From positions 89,888 to 153,887 of the forward strand of contig VGHE01000008.1 in the NCBI GenBank assembly GCA_016868315.1: a DNA stretch of 64,000 nucleotides, written 5' to 3'. A program made the position numbers and the translations under genes. The notes beneath the pieces were generated by a model. It did no database searches and had not been told where the DNA came from. It saw only the letters and a program-made list of their open reading frames with translations. The stretch is from Betaproteobacteria bacterium (GTDB taxonomy: Bacteria; Bdellovibrionota_B; Oligoflexia; Silvanigrellales; Silvanigrellaceae). Positions 1-7,576 of the stretch are shown here, piece by piece (within the stretch, counting starts at the first letter, position 1; every line of letters begins with the position of its first letter).

Positions 1-509
1 TTTGCAAATGCACCGGCACTTGCGGACTTGGGAATCACAAAGGTTCCACCGAAAATATCTGAGAAGGTGGTATTCTTGCCATTAACGCGCAAATATCCCC
101 AACCGGATTTTACTTCATCGGCAGGGTACTGGAGCGAGGCTGCAAAGTAACTCTCTACTGGAAATGATGCACTATTGGTGAGTTTTGGTGTGCGATAGCG
201 TGGTTCATCGATGGTCGTCATGCTTCGGAATTCGACCTTTTTACCATCGACCGTCTCAGCAGCGCCTGCAAAGCCGAGAATGTATGGGCTCACACCTTCT
301 CCGCTTGACTTCTTAACACGCCAAACAAAATCGAGTCCTCCGGACTCCTGCCCCTTGGAATTTTTGCAGGCTGTGAAGCGTGTTATTTCGAACTGCTTGC
401 TATAATCATCAGCATCGCTCGACTGTGTTGCAGCGTTAAATGTTCTTGGCTTGCAGCTCACAAGCACAAGTGCAGCTGACGCGAGCAGGTGCAAATAAAA
501 GTTCTTCAT
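1..509 (-). CDS. Putative lipoprotein, C-terminus outside the window
   Basis: Reading leftward from ATG at 509, the frame stays open to the window edge (169 codons seen), so the 3' end is missing. The start is preceded by a GGGAGA ribosome site. The N-terminus has a short basic start, a hydrophobic stretch and the lipobox-like LVSC near residue 19, so the protein should be lipidated and sit in the inner or outer membrane facing the periplasm. The rest is soluble in composition, with a tryptophan/tyrosine-rich part around residues 110-150. I do not recognise the family. Nothing upstream on this strand looks like its operon partner; the next gene points away. Confidence 0.7.
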   Translation of the reverse strand, partial: MKNFYLHLLASAALVLVSCKPRTFNAATQSSDADDYSKQFEITRFTACKNSKGQESGGLDFVWRVKKSSGEGVSPYILGFAGAAETVDGKKVEFRSMTTIDEPRYRTPKLTNSASFPVESYFAASLQYPADEVKSGWGYLRVNGKNTTFSDIFGGTFVIPKSASAGAFA

Positions 510-672
510 CCCGAGCATCTCCCGTAATCGAAAGAATTGATTGTTCCGAAATTCTGGCTCATTCTATTGAAAAGAAATGAAATCACCCTAAACTCTACGA
601 TTCTGGCATTGGAACGCATCTCCATGCTGCCAAAAAACAGACGTGTCTGATCCAAAAACAGGAGATACGCCG

Positions 673-1281
673 ATGAAGATAGGGATTATTTCCGGAAGTC
701 ACCGCATCAATTCGCAGTCTATGCGAATCGCGTGCTGGATTGAAAAAAGACTGACGGCTCTTGCCCTCACCCAGCGCAATTACACTCTCGAACTCGCAAC
801 CGCGAATATTCCCCTCTGGGACGAAGGGCTTTGGAACGGTGATGAAAAATGGAAAGGTATCTGGGGCAAACACTCCCAAGAGCTCATCAGCTGTGACTCT
901 TTCGTCTTCGTTGCACCTGAGTACGGCGGAATGGTACCACCAGCGCTCAAGAATTTCTTTCTCTTGTGTAGCAATCAAGAGCTCGCGCATAAACCCGCTC
1001 TTATTGTGGGGGTAAGCGCCGGCCGCTCGGGCAGCTACCCCATCGTCGAGCTCCGCTCGAGCGGCTACAAAAACACACGCATTTGCTACTTGCCAGACCA
1101 CATGATAATCCGCGACGCTGAGAAAATGTTCTTGAATGATGAGCCACGCGACAACTTTGAAGCATCAGACAGGGCACGCCTCGACTACTTCCTAAGGGTC
1201 TTAAAGGAGTACGCCAAGGCACTTTCAACCGTGCGAGCAAGCGGTATTATCGACGTAAAAAACTTCCCCAACGGACTTTAA
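673..1281 (+). CDS. NADPH-dependent FMN reductase family protein
   Basis: A 202-aa flavodoxin-like reductase. The N-terminal beta strand and phosphate loop read KIGIISGSHRINSQS, matching the GS.R..S.s FMN-phosphate loop of NADPH-dependent FMN reductases (chromate/quinone/azo reductase type). The second family hallmark, PEYGGMVPPALKNF around residues 77-90, is the equivalent of PEYN.s.PG.LKN. I chose ATG 673 rather than a GTG/ATG further upstream because AGGAGA lies about 8 nt before it. It probably reduces flavins or quinones with NAD(P)H in the cytoplasm. It is followed 51 nt later by a nitroreductase-family gene on the same strand, so the two may be a small redox operon. The exact substrate cannot be told from sequence. 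Confidence 0.82.
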   Translation: MKIGIISGSHRINSQSMRIACWIEKRLTALALTQRNYTLELATANIPLWDEGLWNGDEKWKGIWGKHSQELISCDSFVFVAPEYGGMVPPALKNFFLLCSNQELAHKPALIVGVSAGRSGSYPIVELRSSGYKNTRICYLPDHMIIRDAEKMFLNDEPRDNFEASDRARLDYFLRVLKEYAKALSTVRASGIIDVKNFPNGL

Positions 1282-1332
1282 ATTTCGTTTCAGAGCCGAC
1301 TCATTCAACAGTATTTTCTGGGAGACTTTCCG

Positions 1333-1977
1333 TTGGATATTAGAGAAACTATCAAAAACTCTCTTCACTGGCGCTACGCCGTGAAGAAGTTTGATGCCAC
1401 ACGCAAGATCAATTCTGCAGACTGGGAGATGCTTAAAGAATCTCTGCGACTGACCCCATCCTCCTACGGCCTGCAGCCTTGGAAGTTCATCACCGTGGAA
1501 ACTCCCGAGCTGCGCCAGAAGCTGCGTGAAGTCTCTTGGAACCAATCGCAGGTTACCGATTGCTCACACTATGTTGTTCTCGCATACAAGGAAAAGGTCG
1601 ACGCAGCTTTCATCCGAAAGAACATGACAAAAATCGCACAGGTGCGTCAGGTTCCGTTGGAATCGCTCGCCGGATTCGAAAAAGCCATCATCTCCGACAT
1701 CGTCGAAGGACCTCGTTCTGCCGTGATTGAAGCCTGGGCGCAGCGGCAAGTTTATATCGCCATGGGATTCTTACTTGAAACGGCAGCCCTGATGGGTGTC
1801 GATTCCACCCCAATGGAAGGCCTCGATCCCAATGCCTACGACACTCTCTTGGGATTGAAAGGCAGTGGCTGGAAAACTGTTGCGGCTGTTGCGCTTGGGT
1901 ACCGTCATGCGGAAGATCCATTCTTGAAGCTGACGAAAGTTAGGTTCGATGACAGCGAAGTTTTCGAGGTTCGCTAA
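1333..1977 (+). CDS. NAD(P)H-dependent oxidoreductase, nitroreductase family
   Basis: A 214-aa protein of the NfsB/nitroreductase fold. The N-terminus has the R.AVKKFD signature of the family (RYAVKKFD, residues 14-21) and the FMN-contact segment PSSYGLQPWKFI near residues 42-53. The C-terminal segment (LGLKGSGWKTVAAVALGYR) matches the family's nucleotide-proximal loop. It starts with TTG, which GGAGA precedes by about 7 nt. FMN-dependent two-electron reduction of nitroaromatics or quinones is the usual activity. Located just downstream of the FMN reductase-like gene and 45 nt before the antiporter-like gene, so it may be part of one transcript. Confidence 0.85.
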   Translation: MDIRETIKNSLHWRYAVKKFDATRKINSADWEMLKESLRLTPSSYGLQPWKFITVETPELRQKLREVSWNQSQVTDCSHYVVLAYKEKVDAAFIRKNMTKIAQVRQVPLESLAGFEKAIISDIVEGPRSAVIEAWAQRQVYIAMGFLLETAALMGVDSTPMEGLDPNAYDTLLGLKGSGWKTVAAVALGYRHAEDPFLKLTKVRFDDSEVFEVR

Positions 1978-2022
1978 GAGCGCATTTGCAGTACCCTTCA
2001 GAAATATGAAAAGGTGGGAAGC

Positions 2023-3300
2023 ATGATATCCGATCCAACGCTTCTTAAGATATCAACATTGCTGTTCGCTTGCGCAGTGCTTCACACCTTCTTTACAAAG
2101 CAGTTCAATCAGTGGGCGAGAAAGTTTCCCGAAGGCTCCGCGCGTGAGAATCTTTTCCATTTCCTCGGTGAAGTCGAGGTGGTTTTTGGAATATGGGCTG
2201 CACTCTTCGTCACGCTGCTTGCAATTTCGCAGGGAACCCAGACTGCCGTAAATTATATGAACCAGGTTAACTACTCTGAAGCGGTTTTCGTCTTCGTGAT
2301 TATGTGCCTGGCCTCTACTCGACCAGTCATGCAGGCTGCCAACTTGCTTATTGATACACTCGCTCGGCTTTTGCCTCTGCCCGCAGGTGTTTCATTTTTT
2401 CTGACTGCACTCGTGATTGGCCCCCTGCTCGGCTCATTCATCACCGAACCTGCAGCCATGACAGTCGTTGCGCTGATGCTGCGTGACAGGCTTTTCTCGC
2501 AAAATATCTCTTTGAAATTGCGCTACGCCATTCTTGGTTTATTGTTCGTCAACATATCAATTGGCGGCACGCTGACCCACTTTGCTGCTCCTCCAGTGCT
2601 GATGGTCGTCAATGCCTGGAAATGGGATTTGGCCTACGTCTTCCAGAATATTGGGACACGCTCGCTGATTGCAGTTTTGCTAGGCACCCTCATCACAGCC
2701 ATTGTTTTCTGGCGCGAGCTCGCACGCCTGAACATCTCCAGCGCCAAAGAGAGTCGAAAGTCCGTGCCACTCTGGCTCACTCTCATTCACTTTGGGTTCA
2801 TGATTTTAACCATTGTCTATCACTCTCATATCGCCTTTGTTCTGCCTCTCTTCTTGCTTTTTATGGGAATTGCCGAAGTGACCAATGAGCATCAGAATCC
2901 GCTTAAAATCAGAGAGAGCCTACTGGTTGGATTCTTCCTGGGAGGCCTTGTGACTCTCGGAGGATTGCAAGGCTGGTGGCTTAAAGACATTGTCGCTGCT
3001 CTGAACTCAAAGGCTCTGTTCCTGAGCGCAACAGGCCTTACGGCCATCACCGACAATGCAGCCCTCACTTATCTGGGAACCCTTGTTCCGAACATTTCGG
3101 ACCAAGCAAAATTGGCGCTGGTGAGTGGAGCAGTCGCTGGAGGCGGACTCACAGTCATTGCCAATGCACCCAACCCAGCGGGATACGGCATTCTGCAAAA
3201 ATCCTTTGGAGAAGATGGCATAAGCCCACTCGGATTACTTCTGGCAGCATTGCCGGCAACCTTACTTGCGATGTTTATATATCTAATATCATTGCCCTAA
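2023..3300 (+). CDS. Putative Na+/H+ antiporter, ion-transporter (IT) superfamily
   Basis: A 425-aa integral membrane protein with roughly 11-12 hydrophobic helices. It resembles the 'putative Na+/H+ antiporter' family related to NhaD/ArsB. Two pseudo-symmetric motifs are visible: GSFITEPAAMTVVAL followed by GGTLTHFAAPPVLMV in the first half, and TGLTAITDNAALTYLGT followed by GGGLTVIANAPNPAG in the second. The polar residues in the paired discontinuous helices (TEPAA and TDNAA) are what IT-family carriers use for ion binding. ATG 2023 is preferred to the GTG 9 nt upstream because AGGTGGGAA lies just before it. It likely works in sodium or pH homeostasis at the inner membrane, but the ion is inferred. 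Confidence 0.75.
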   Translation: MISDPTLLKISTLLFACAVLHTFFTKQFNQWARKFPEGSARENLFHFLGEVEVVFGIWAALFVTLLAISQGTQTAVNYMNQVNYSEAVFVFVIMCLASTRPVMQAANLLIDTLARLLPLPAGVSFFLTALVIGPLLGSFITEPAAMTVVALMLRDRLFSQNISLKLRYAILGLLFVNISIGGTLTHFAAPPVLMVVNAWKWDLAYVFQNIGTRSLIAVLLGTLITAIVFWRELARLNISSAKESRKSVPLWLTLIHFGFMILTIVYHSHIAFVLPLFLLFMGIAEVTNEHQNPLKIRESLLVGFFLGGLVTLGGLQGWWLKDIVAALNSKALFLSATGLTAITDNAALTYLGTLVPNISDQAKLALVSGAVAGGGLTVIANAPNPAGYGILQKSFGEDGISPLGLLLAALPATLLAMFIYLISLP

Positions 3301-3369
3301 AATCGCCATTTGCGCTCCGTAGTGAGATGTGTCAAGACGCTGATCCCAATGTTTTTGGAGTGCATGACC

Positions 3370-4602
3370 ATGTTAAAAGCAAATCAACTCAGCCACATTC
3401 TGCGCGCCGGCCTTAGTCTTCTGGGAGTCGTGTTCCTGAGCACCCCAGCCGCCGCACAACCAAACGCACCCGTGGTCGATGAATTCGCCCAGCTGCTGCT
3501 TGGAATTTTCGATAGCTCGACTCAAGCCATCGATGACTCCGACTATCTGGATGTCAGTGTGCGGCATTGCAATGTTGTTGTAAAAGACGCCCCAGCTCAG
3601 TTTGCATCGGGTCGGTTTCTTGCACTCCGCCAATCTGTGAGCACTTCAGCAGATCCCTACCGCGTGCGCATCTTGCGCGTTTTTTCTGGAAGCGAGAAGG
3701 ACGCAGTCAACACGTCATCGTTTGCGCCCAAAGCTGGAATCGATTTTAGCGATTTGTGCTTCAAACCCGAGGCAGAGCGTGTGGTCTCGTTCGCTGACCT
3801 CAGCGAAGAGCGCTGCACAACAACTGCCAAAAAAGATGCCGACGGATCTTTCGCGGGTGGTACAACCAGTGAGGGTTGCCCGAGCACACGCATGGGCTCT
3901 GTGCGCATGACCAGCGAAGTCAAACTGAACGCAGAGGGAATGAGCACATGGGATAGGGGCTGGGATGCACAGGGCAACCTCGCCTGGGGTCCAGCAAAGG
4001 GACCGTACCGCTTTGAGCGCGTGAGCGCGCAGGACGTTCGTCTTTCGCAGTTGGCCGCCTTCTTCTCCGGAAAATTCTCAAATGCGGAGCAGGTTGAAGC
4101 CGATCCAACGAATTTCACTCCGGTTGAATATCAGTTCTGCCAAATCGATTTTGCAGATGAACCGCTTCGCCCAACGACCCGTTTGATGCTCGCACAGCAG
4201 ACTGTCACCACACCAGCTCGTGTGTTCAAGCGCAATCGGATCTACGAATTCTTCAGAAACGAAGACGGTAAAATCGCAGTGCGCACAAACCCATTTAATG
4301 AAGCAGCTGTGCCACAGGATATTTGCAATCGAGCACTCAATGAACGACGCGGACTTTCGAAGGACATTCTCACGCAGCGTGACACATGCGTTCTGACTTT
4401 TGACTGGAATGACGCAGAGCAAAGCTTTGTGGGCGGAACGCCAGCAGAGGGCTGCGCAAGCAACTTCCAAGGTGCGGTGAGAATGACCATTGAAGAAGTG
4501 ATTAAGGATGGTCTGATTCAACCCTGGGAGCGTTGGTTCAACGCGCAGGGCGAACAGGTTGCCGGCTCCAAAACCGGCCCCTACGTCTACAAGAGAAAGT
4601 GA
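3370..4602 (+). CDS. Secreted protein with two tandem CpcT/CpeT-like domains
   Basis: A 410-aa protein with a cleavable signal peptide ending in TPAAAQP near residue 31. It is built of two homologous halves (about 32-210 and 211-410). Each half ends with the same module: C, then GGT, C.S, a G.VRMT segment, a W-R-W/D block, a G-PY-F/Y ending (for example VRMTSEVKLNAEG then STWDRGWDAQGN, and VRMTIEEVIKDG then QPWERWFNAQGE). This is the pattern of the CpcT/CpeT family, known as phycobiliprotein chromophore lyases, here in a genome with no phycobilisome genes in view and with an exported protein. ATG 3370 is chosen over 3364 because GGAG lies 9 nt upstream. Function is unknown; a lipocalin-like ligand-binding barrel is a reasonable inference. 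It converges on the VirK-like gene, 6 nt away. Confidence 0.7.
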   Translation: MLKANQLSHILRAGLSLLGVVFLSTPAAAQPNAPVVDEFAQLLLGIFDSSTQAIDDSDYLDVSVRHCNVVVKDAPAQFASGRFLALRQSVSTSADPYRVRILRVFSGSEKDAVNTSSFAPKAGIDFSDLCFKPEAERVVSFADLSEERCTTTAKKDADGSFAGGTTSEGCPSTRMGSVRMTSEVKLNAEGMSTWDRGWDAQGNLAWGPAKGPYRFERVSAQDVRLSQLAAFFSGKFSNAEQVEADPTNFTPVEYQFCQIDFADEPLRPTTRLMLAQQTVTTPARVFKRNRIYEFFRNEDGKIAVRTNPFNEAAVPQDICNRALNERRGLSKDILTQRDTCVLTFDWNDAEQSFVGGTPAEGCASNFQGAVRMTIEEVIKDGLIQPWERWFNAQGEQVAGSKTGPYVYKRK

Positions 4603-4608
4603 GTGCGC

Positions 4609-5244
4609 TTAGCGCGCCACGAAGAAAGAGGCACCTTGCTCGTCGCTACCGTTGCTGAATCGGCAGCGGAACATCTCGTCCATCTTGATGGCGTAGTCGC
4701 GCGGGTCAAGGTATGCCACTTTCACCAAAACTTCGCCATCGTCGTATGCACGCACGCTACCATAGTTCAGGACGAACCCACGAATAGAAATCAGTTTGGT
4801 TTCTGATGCCGCCAAGTAGGTACGCTTGTCTTGACGCTTTCCGGTGATGCCTGGTCCGAACTGTTCCCAGGTCTCCAGTTTCATTCCACCGACAGCATCC
4901 ATCCCATTCTTTGCAGAACCATAGCAGCTCATGGGTTTGCCTGGAGCGGCAAGTTTGCAAGCTGCATCAGATGTCTGCTCATCTGGATTTGCAAGGTTGC
5001 CTTCAACGAATTGCTTCAGAAAAAGAAACTCACATTTCTTATAATCGAAAACACCGCGCACAGACTTGCCCGCAGAGAGTGTTGCGAAAAGATCGTTGTA
5101 ATTCAAAACGCGCTTTTCCATACCCGCAACAATTGCGTCGGTCACGGGTTTCCAGGGGTTGTTGGATTGAGCTTCCGCGCGGCTGGCAGAAAAAACTGTC
5201 AGAGCTGCGACGAACACCGGGGCAAAGAGAGAAGAGTTTTGCAT
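4609..5244 (-). CDS. Periplasmic VirK-like family protein
   Basis: A 211-aa protein with a signal peptide ending SRAEAQS. After it comes a block typical of the VirK family: YNDLFATLSAGKSVRGVFDYKKC, i.e. a helix followed by 'G..V..v.D...C' (shown here in pieces: LSAGKSVRG, DYKKC). A middle AVGG segment and a C-terminal DGEVLVKVAYLDPRDY stretch ending with another Cys complete the pattern. GAGG lies 6 nt before the ATG. VirK proteins are small periplasmic proteins of unknown biochemical role. The gene converges with the CpcT/CpeT-like gene. Assignment is by motif memory only, so moderate confidence. Confidence 0.55.
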   Translation of the reverse strand: MQNSSLFAPVFVAALTVFSASRAEAQSNNPWKPVTDAIVAGMEKRVLNYNDLFATLSAGKSVRGVFDYKKCEFLFLKQFVEGNLANPDEQTSDAACKLAAPGKPMSCYGSAKNGMDAVGGMKLETWEQFGPGITGKRQDKRTYLAASETKLISIRGFVLNYGSVRAYDDGEVLVKVAYLDPRDYAIKMDEMFRCRFSNGSDEQGASFFVAR

Positions 5245-5440
5245 GAAAGCCTCGTGGGTTGTTGGCGAACTCAGGGAGCAAAGATATTGAAAACTCAGCC
5301 CTGGTCAGCCCACCTGCGCACCTAGCAAGGAGCTTTAGGCGGCGCAACAATTTGGCAGTGCTGTCTACTTCTTCGACACCTTAAAGAACCTCAAACTCAC
5401 CAAAAAGGCAGGATTTTTTGGCTGTAAAAAAATACTCCAC

Positions 5441-5458
5441 TTGGCACATACTTTGCAA
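5441..5458 (+). promoter_or_regulatory. Candidate sigma-54 (-24/-12) promoter
   Basis: TTGGCAC at 5441-5447, exactly five bases, then TTGCAA at 5453-5458. This fits the sigma-54 consensus TTGGCAC-N5-TTGCA at every conserved position, including the invariant GG at -24 and GC at -12. Transcription would start about 10 bp downstream, giving a leader of roughly 40 nt before the GGGAGAG site and ATG 5507 of the M48 lipoprotein gene. No enhancer-binding activator gene lies nearby. Confidence 0.65.
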
Positions 5459-5506
5459 TACGTGAACTGCCGTGGGCGCGAATCGCCCCTGATGGGAGAG
5501 TCACAC

Positions 5507-6370
5507 ATGGAGAATATGTCACGCAGTCTTTTTTTAGTGTCCTTGGCTCTGACTACCGTTGCTTGCGGCACACAACAGGACAACGTTGACGCTAAACCTC
5601 AAGAATGGGGCACATCAGTTGCTGCCGGTCAGGCTGAGGCCGAGAAACTGCGCAACCTGACCCTTCAGGAAGAGTATAAATACGGCGCGGACTTCGATGC
5701 TGCTCTTAAAGATCCCGCTCGAGCGAAAGAAACTGGTCTCACCATTCAAACTCTGGAAAATCATCCGGCGACAGCATACGTCCGCAACATTGGCCAGCGC
5801 CTCGCATTCTCTTCCTCACGCGATGACATCACATACACATTCCAAGTTGTGCAGGATGATTCCATCAACGCCTTTGCCACCATGGGTGGCTACGTTTACA
5901 TGCACACAGGGTTACTCAAAGCTGCTGAGAATGAAGCACAGGTTGCTGGTGTTATGGCGCACGAGATTGCCCACATTGCCCGCAAACATGCGCTGCAGTC
6001 GATGGCACACCAGGCTGCTTTGGGAGGCTGGCTCAAAGGCGTGGGCGGCGGACTCGGCAGTATCATGATTGGACTCACCTCGGCCGTACTGTTCCAACTG
6101 CCACGCAGCCGTGGATTCGAATTTGAAGCAGATGATTTTGGATTTCAGAACATGAGAGCTTCAGGATACGCCTCTGAGCAAATGATTTACTTCTTCAGAA
6201 ACGTCTTGGGCAAAGATGAGCCCAACAGCGGCGGACGCCGTGATTGGCTTTCAACTCATCCCGACACAGCGCGTCGCGTAGAAGCTCTGCGCCAGAAAAA
6301 GACCCCTGCAGACAGCAACGGATACGGGCTCCGCAGCGCCGAACACAAAGCAATTATTCAAGGGCTCTGA
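5507..6370 (+). CDS. M48 family metalloprotease, lipoprotein (LoiP/YcaL-like)
   Basis: A 287-aa zinc peptidase. The lipobox TTVAC near residues 14-18 predicts lipidation. The zinc motif HEIAH is seen in MAHEIAHIARKHA, and the third ligand Glu lies in the downstream FEFEADDFG segment, as in M48 peptidases. ATG 5507 has GGGAGAG 6 nt upstream, and so excludes an in-frame upstream start at 5441 that would overlap the promoter. Family members (LoiP, BepA, YcaL) degrade or check outer-membrane proteins from the periplasm. It is preceded by a near-consensus sigma-54 promoter and followed 42 nt later by another lipoprotein gene, so the two are probably co-expressed. Confidence 0.88.
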   Translation: MENMSRSLFLVSLALTTVACGTQQDNVDAKPQEWGTSVAAGQAEAEKLRNLTLQEEYKYGADFDAALKDPARAKETGLTIQTLENHPATAYVRNIGQRLAFSSSRDDITYTFQVVQDDSINAFATMGGYVYMHTGLLKAAENEAQVAGVMAHEIAHIARKHALQSMAHQAALGGWLKGVGGGLGSIMIGLTSAVLFQLPRSRGFEFEADDFGFQNMRASGYASEQMIYFFRNVLGKDEPNSGGRRDWLSTHPDTARRVEALRQKKTPADSNGYGLRSAEHKAIIQGL

Positions 6371-6412
6371 AACGCGTTTGACTCATGAGCTCTGACCCAC
6401 GAGGAGGCATCT

Positions 6413-7489
6413 ATGTTGAAGCAGCAACTGCTCGTTCTGACAGCCGCATGCTCAAGTCTATTTGCTTTCGGATGTGCTCCTCGCACCTCAGCTTCTGAAG
6501 CCACACAAGTTCAAAGCCTGCAGGTCAAATCTTTTGATCTCATTAACGAAGAAATCACAAATACTATTGCCCAACAGATGCAACTCAAGTGCACCTCGTT
6601 GTTCGGAGCACAAAGCGGAAGTCTTCAACAATGCAATCGAGCCGCAACTCAAATGGCTCAATTTTTGGACTTCAATTATATCCGGCGCAGTGACAGCCAA
6701 AGTGCGTTTGTCTTCATGCACCGCCGCTTGAATGAAATGCTCTCTGACCGCACTGTGCTTGAATTCGTTAGCAATCTCACAGTTGCCGCAGAGGATGCAC
6801 TCTACCTCAACAAGAAGCTCGACCTGTGGGAATTTACACTCAGAAACAGCAACAATCGTGCAGACATTGCCACTGAACGACTCGCGGTTTTGGTTCAAGA
6901 TGGAGCTGAGACCGCTGCACAAATTAAATATCTTCTTGTGGCACAGCACCCACAAGCACTTCAGCTTGCCCAAATGATATCGACACTCGAAGAGGCATTG
7001 AAACAAGGGAAAGCATCAGCCTACCCCGCACATGTTGGCCTTTCGCGCACAGCTTTGTATCACTACTACGTGCCTCGATACCTAGCGCAAAAGCTCCAGA
7101 ATGCAGGAGCCGAAGCACAAATGGCTGCGCGCCTCCCCTTCATGTTTAACAGTTCGTATGAAATGCATCAGATTCAAAAGGCTCAGAGTCCAAACCTGGC
7201 ACTCAACCACAAACCTGTCAGGACTTCTGAAACCCTATCTCCCGAACTCAAACGATTTGTGAACAAATGGAACTCCTACGACGAACTCTACTCCGACCTG
7301 CTCGACCACCTAGGTGCGCCCTTTGAAAGTTTTGACCCTGCGGGACAACGCACCAATATGGAAGACCTTTACCTGGGCTATGTTGGTGGTCTCGATGGTG
7401 GCTCGGGAGGGCGCGCGGTACCTGTGAACTTTAATGGCTTTTTGGAGAGATTCCCGGTTGCTCCGTCGTCCTTTATGGTCAGTAAATAA
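6413..7489 (+). CDS. Lipoprotein of unknown function
   Basis: A 358-aa protein. It begins with a hydrophobic signal and lipobox FAFGC near residues 17-21, so it should be lipidated and periplasmic. The body is mostly predicted helical and rich in Gln, Asn and Ala, with long amphipathic stretches around residues 60-200. The C-terminus contains a glycine-rich segment (GGLDGGSGGRAV). GAGGAGG lies 6 nt before the ATG. I recognise no catalytic motif. It is 42 nt downstream of the M48 lipoprotein on the same strand, so it may be a partner or substrate regulator of that protease; this is inference from position only. Confidence 0.7.
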   Translation: MLKQQLLVLTAACSSLFAFGCAPRTSASEATQVQSLQVKSFDLINEEITNTIAQQMQLKCTSLFGAQSGSLQQCNRAATQMAQFLDFNYIRRSDSQSAFVFMHRRLNEMLSDRTVLEFVSNLTVAAEDALYLNKKLDLWEFTLRNSNNRADIATERLAVLVQDGAETAAQIKYLLVAQHPQALQLAQMISTLEEALKQGKASAYPAHVGLSRTALYHYYVPRYLAQKLQNAGAEAQMAARLPFMFNSSYEMHQIQKAQSPNLALNHKPVRTSETLSPELKRFVNKWNSYDELYSDLLDHLGAPFESFDPAGQRTNMEDLYLGYVGGLDGGSGGRAVPVNFNGFLERFPVAPSSFMVSK

Positions 7490-7576
7490 TTAAAAATAAT
7501 AACATATTTTCGCCTATTAAGTTAATTCTAAAAAGATAAACATAGACATCCGATATGACCCTCGGAGGAAGCAGGC

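Noticed and set aside
7522-7556. A sigma-28-like TAAAAAGA...TCCGATAT before the trypsin-like lipoprotein gene
   Set aside because: Spacing is one base off and both boxes are weaker than at 21152-21178.
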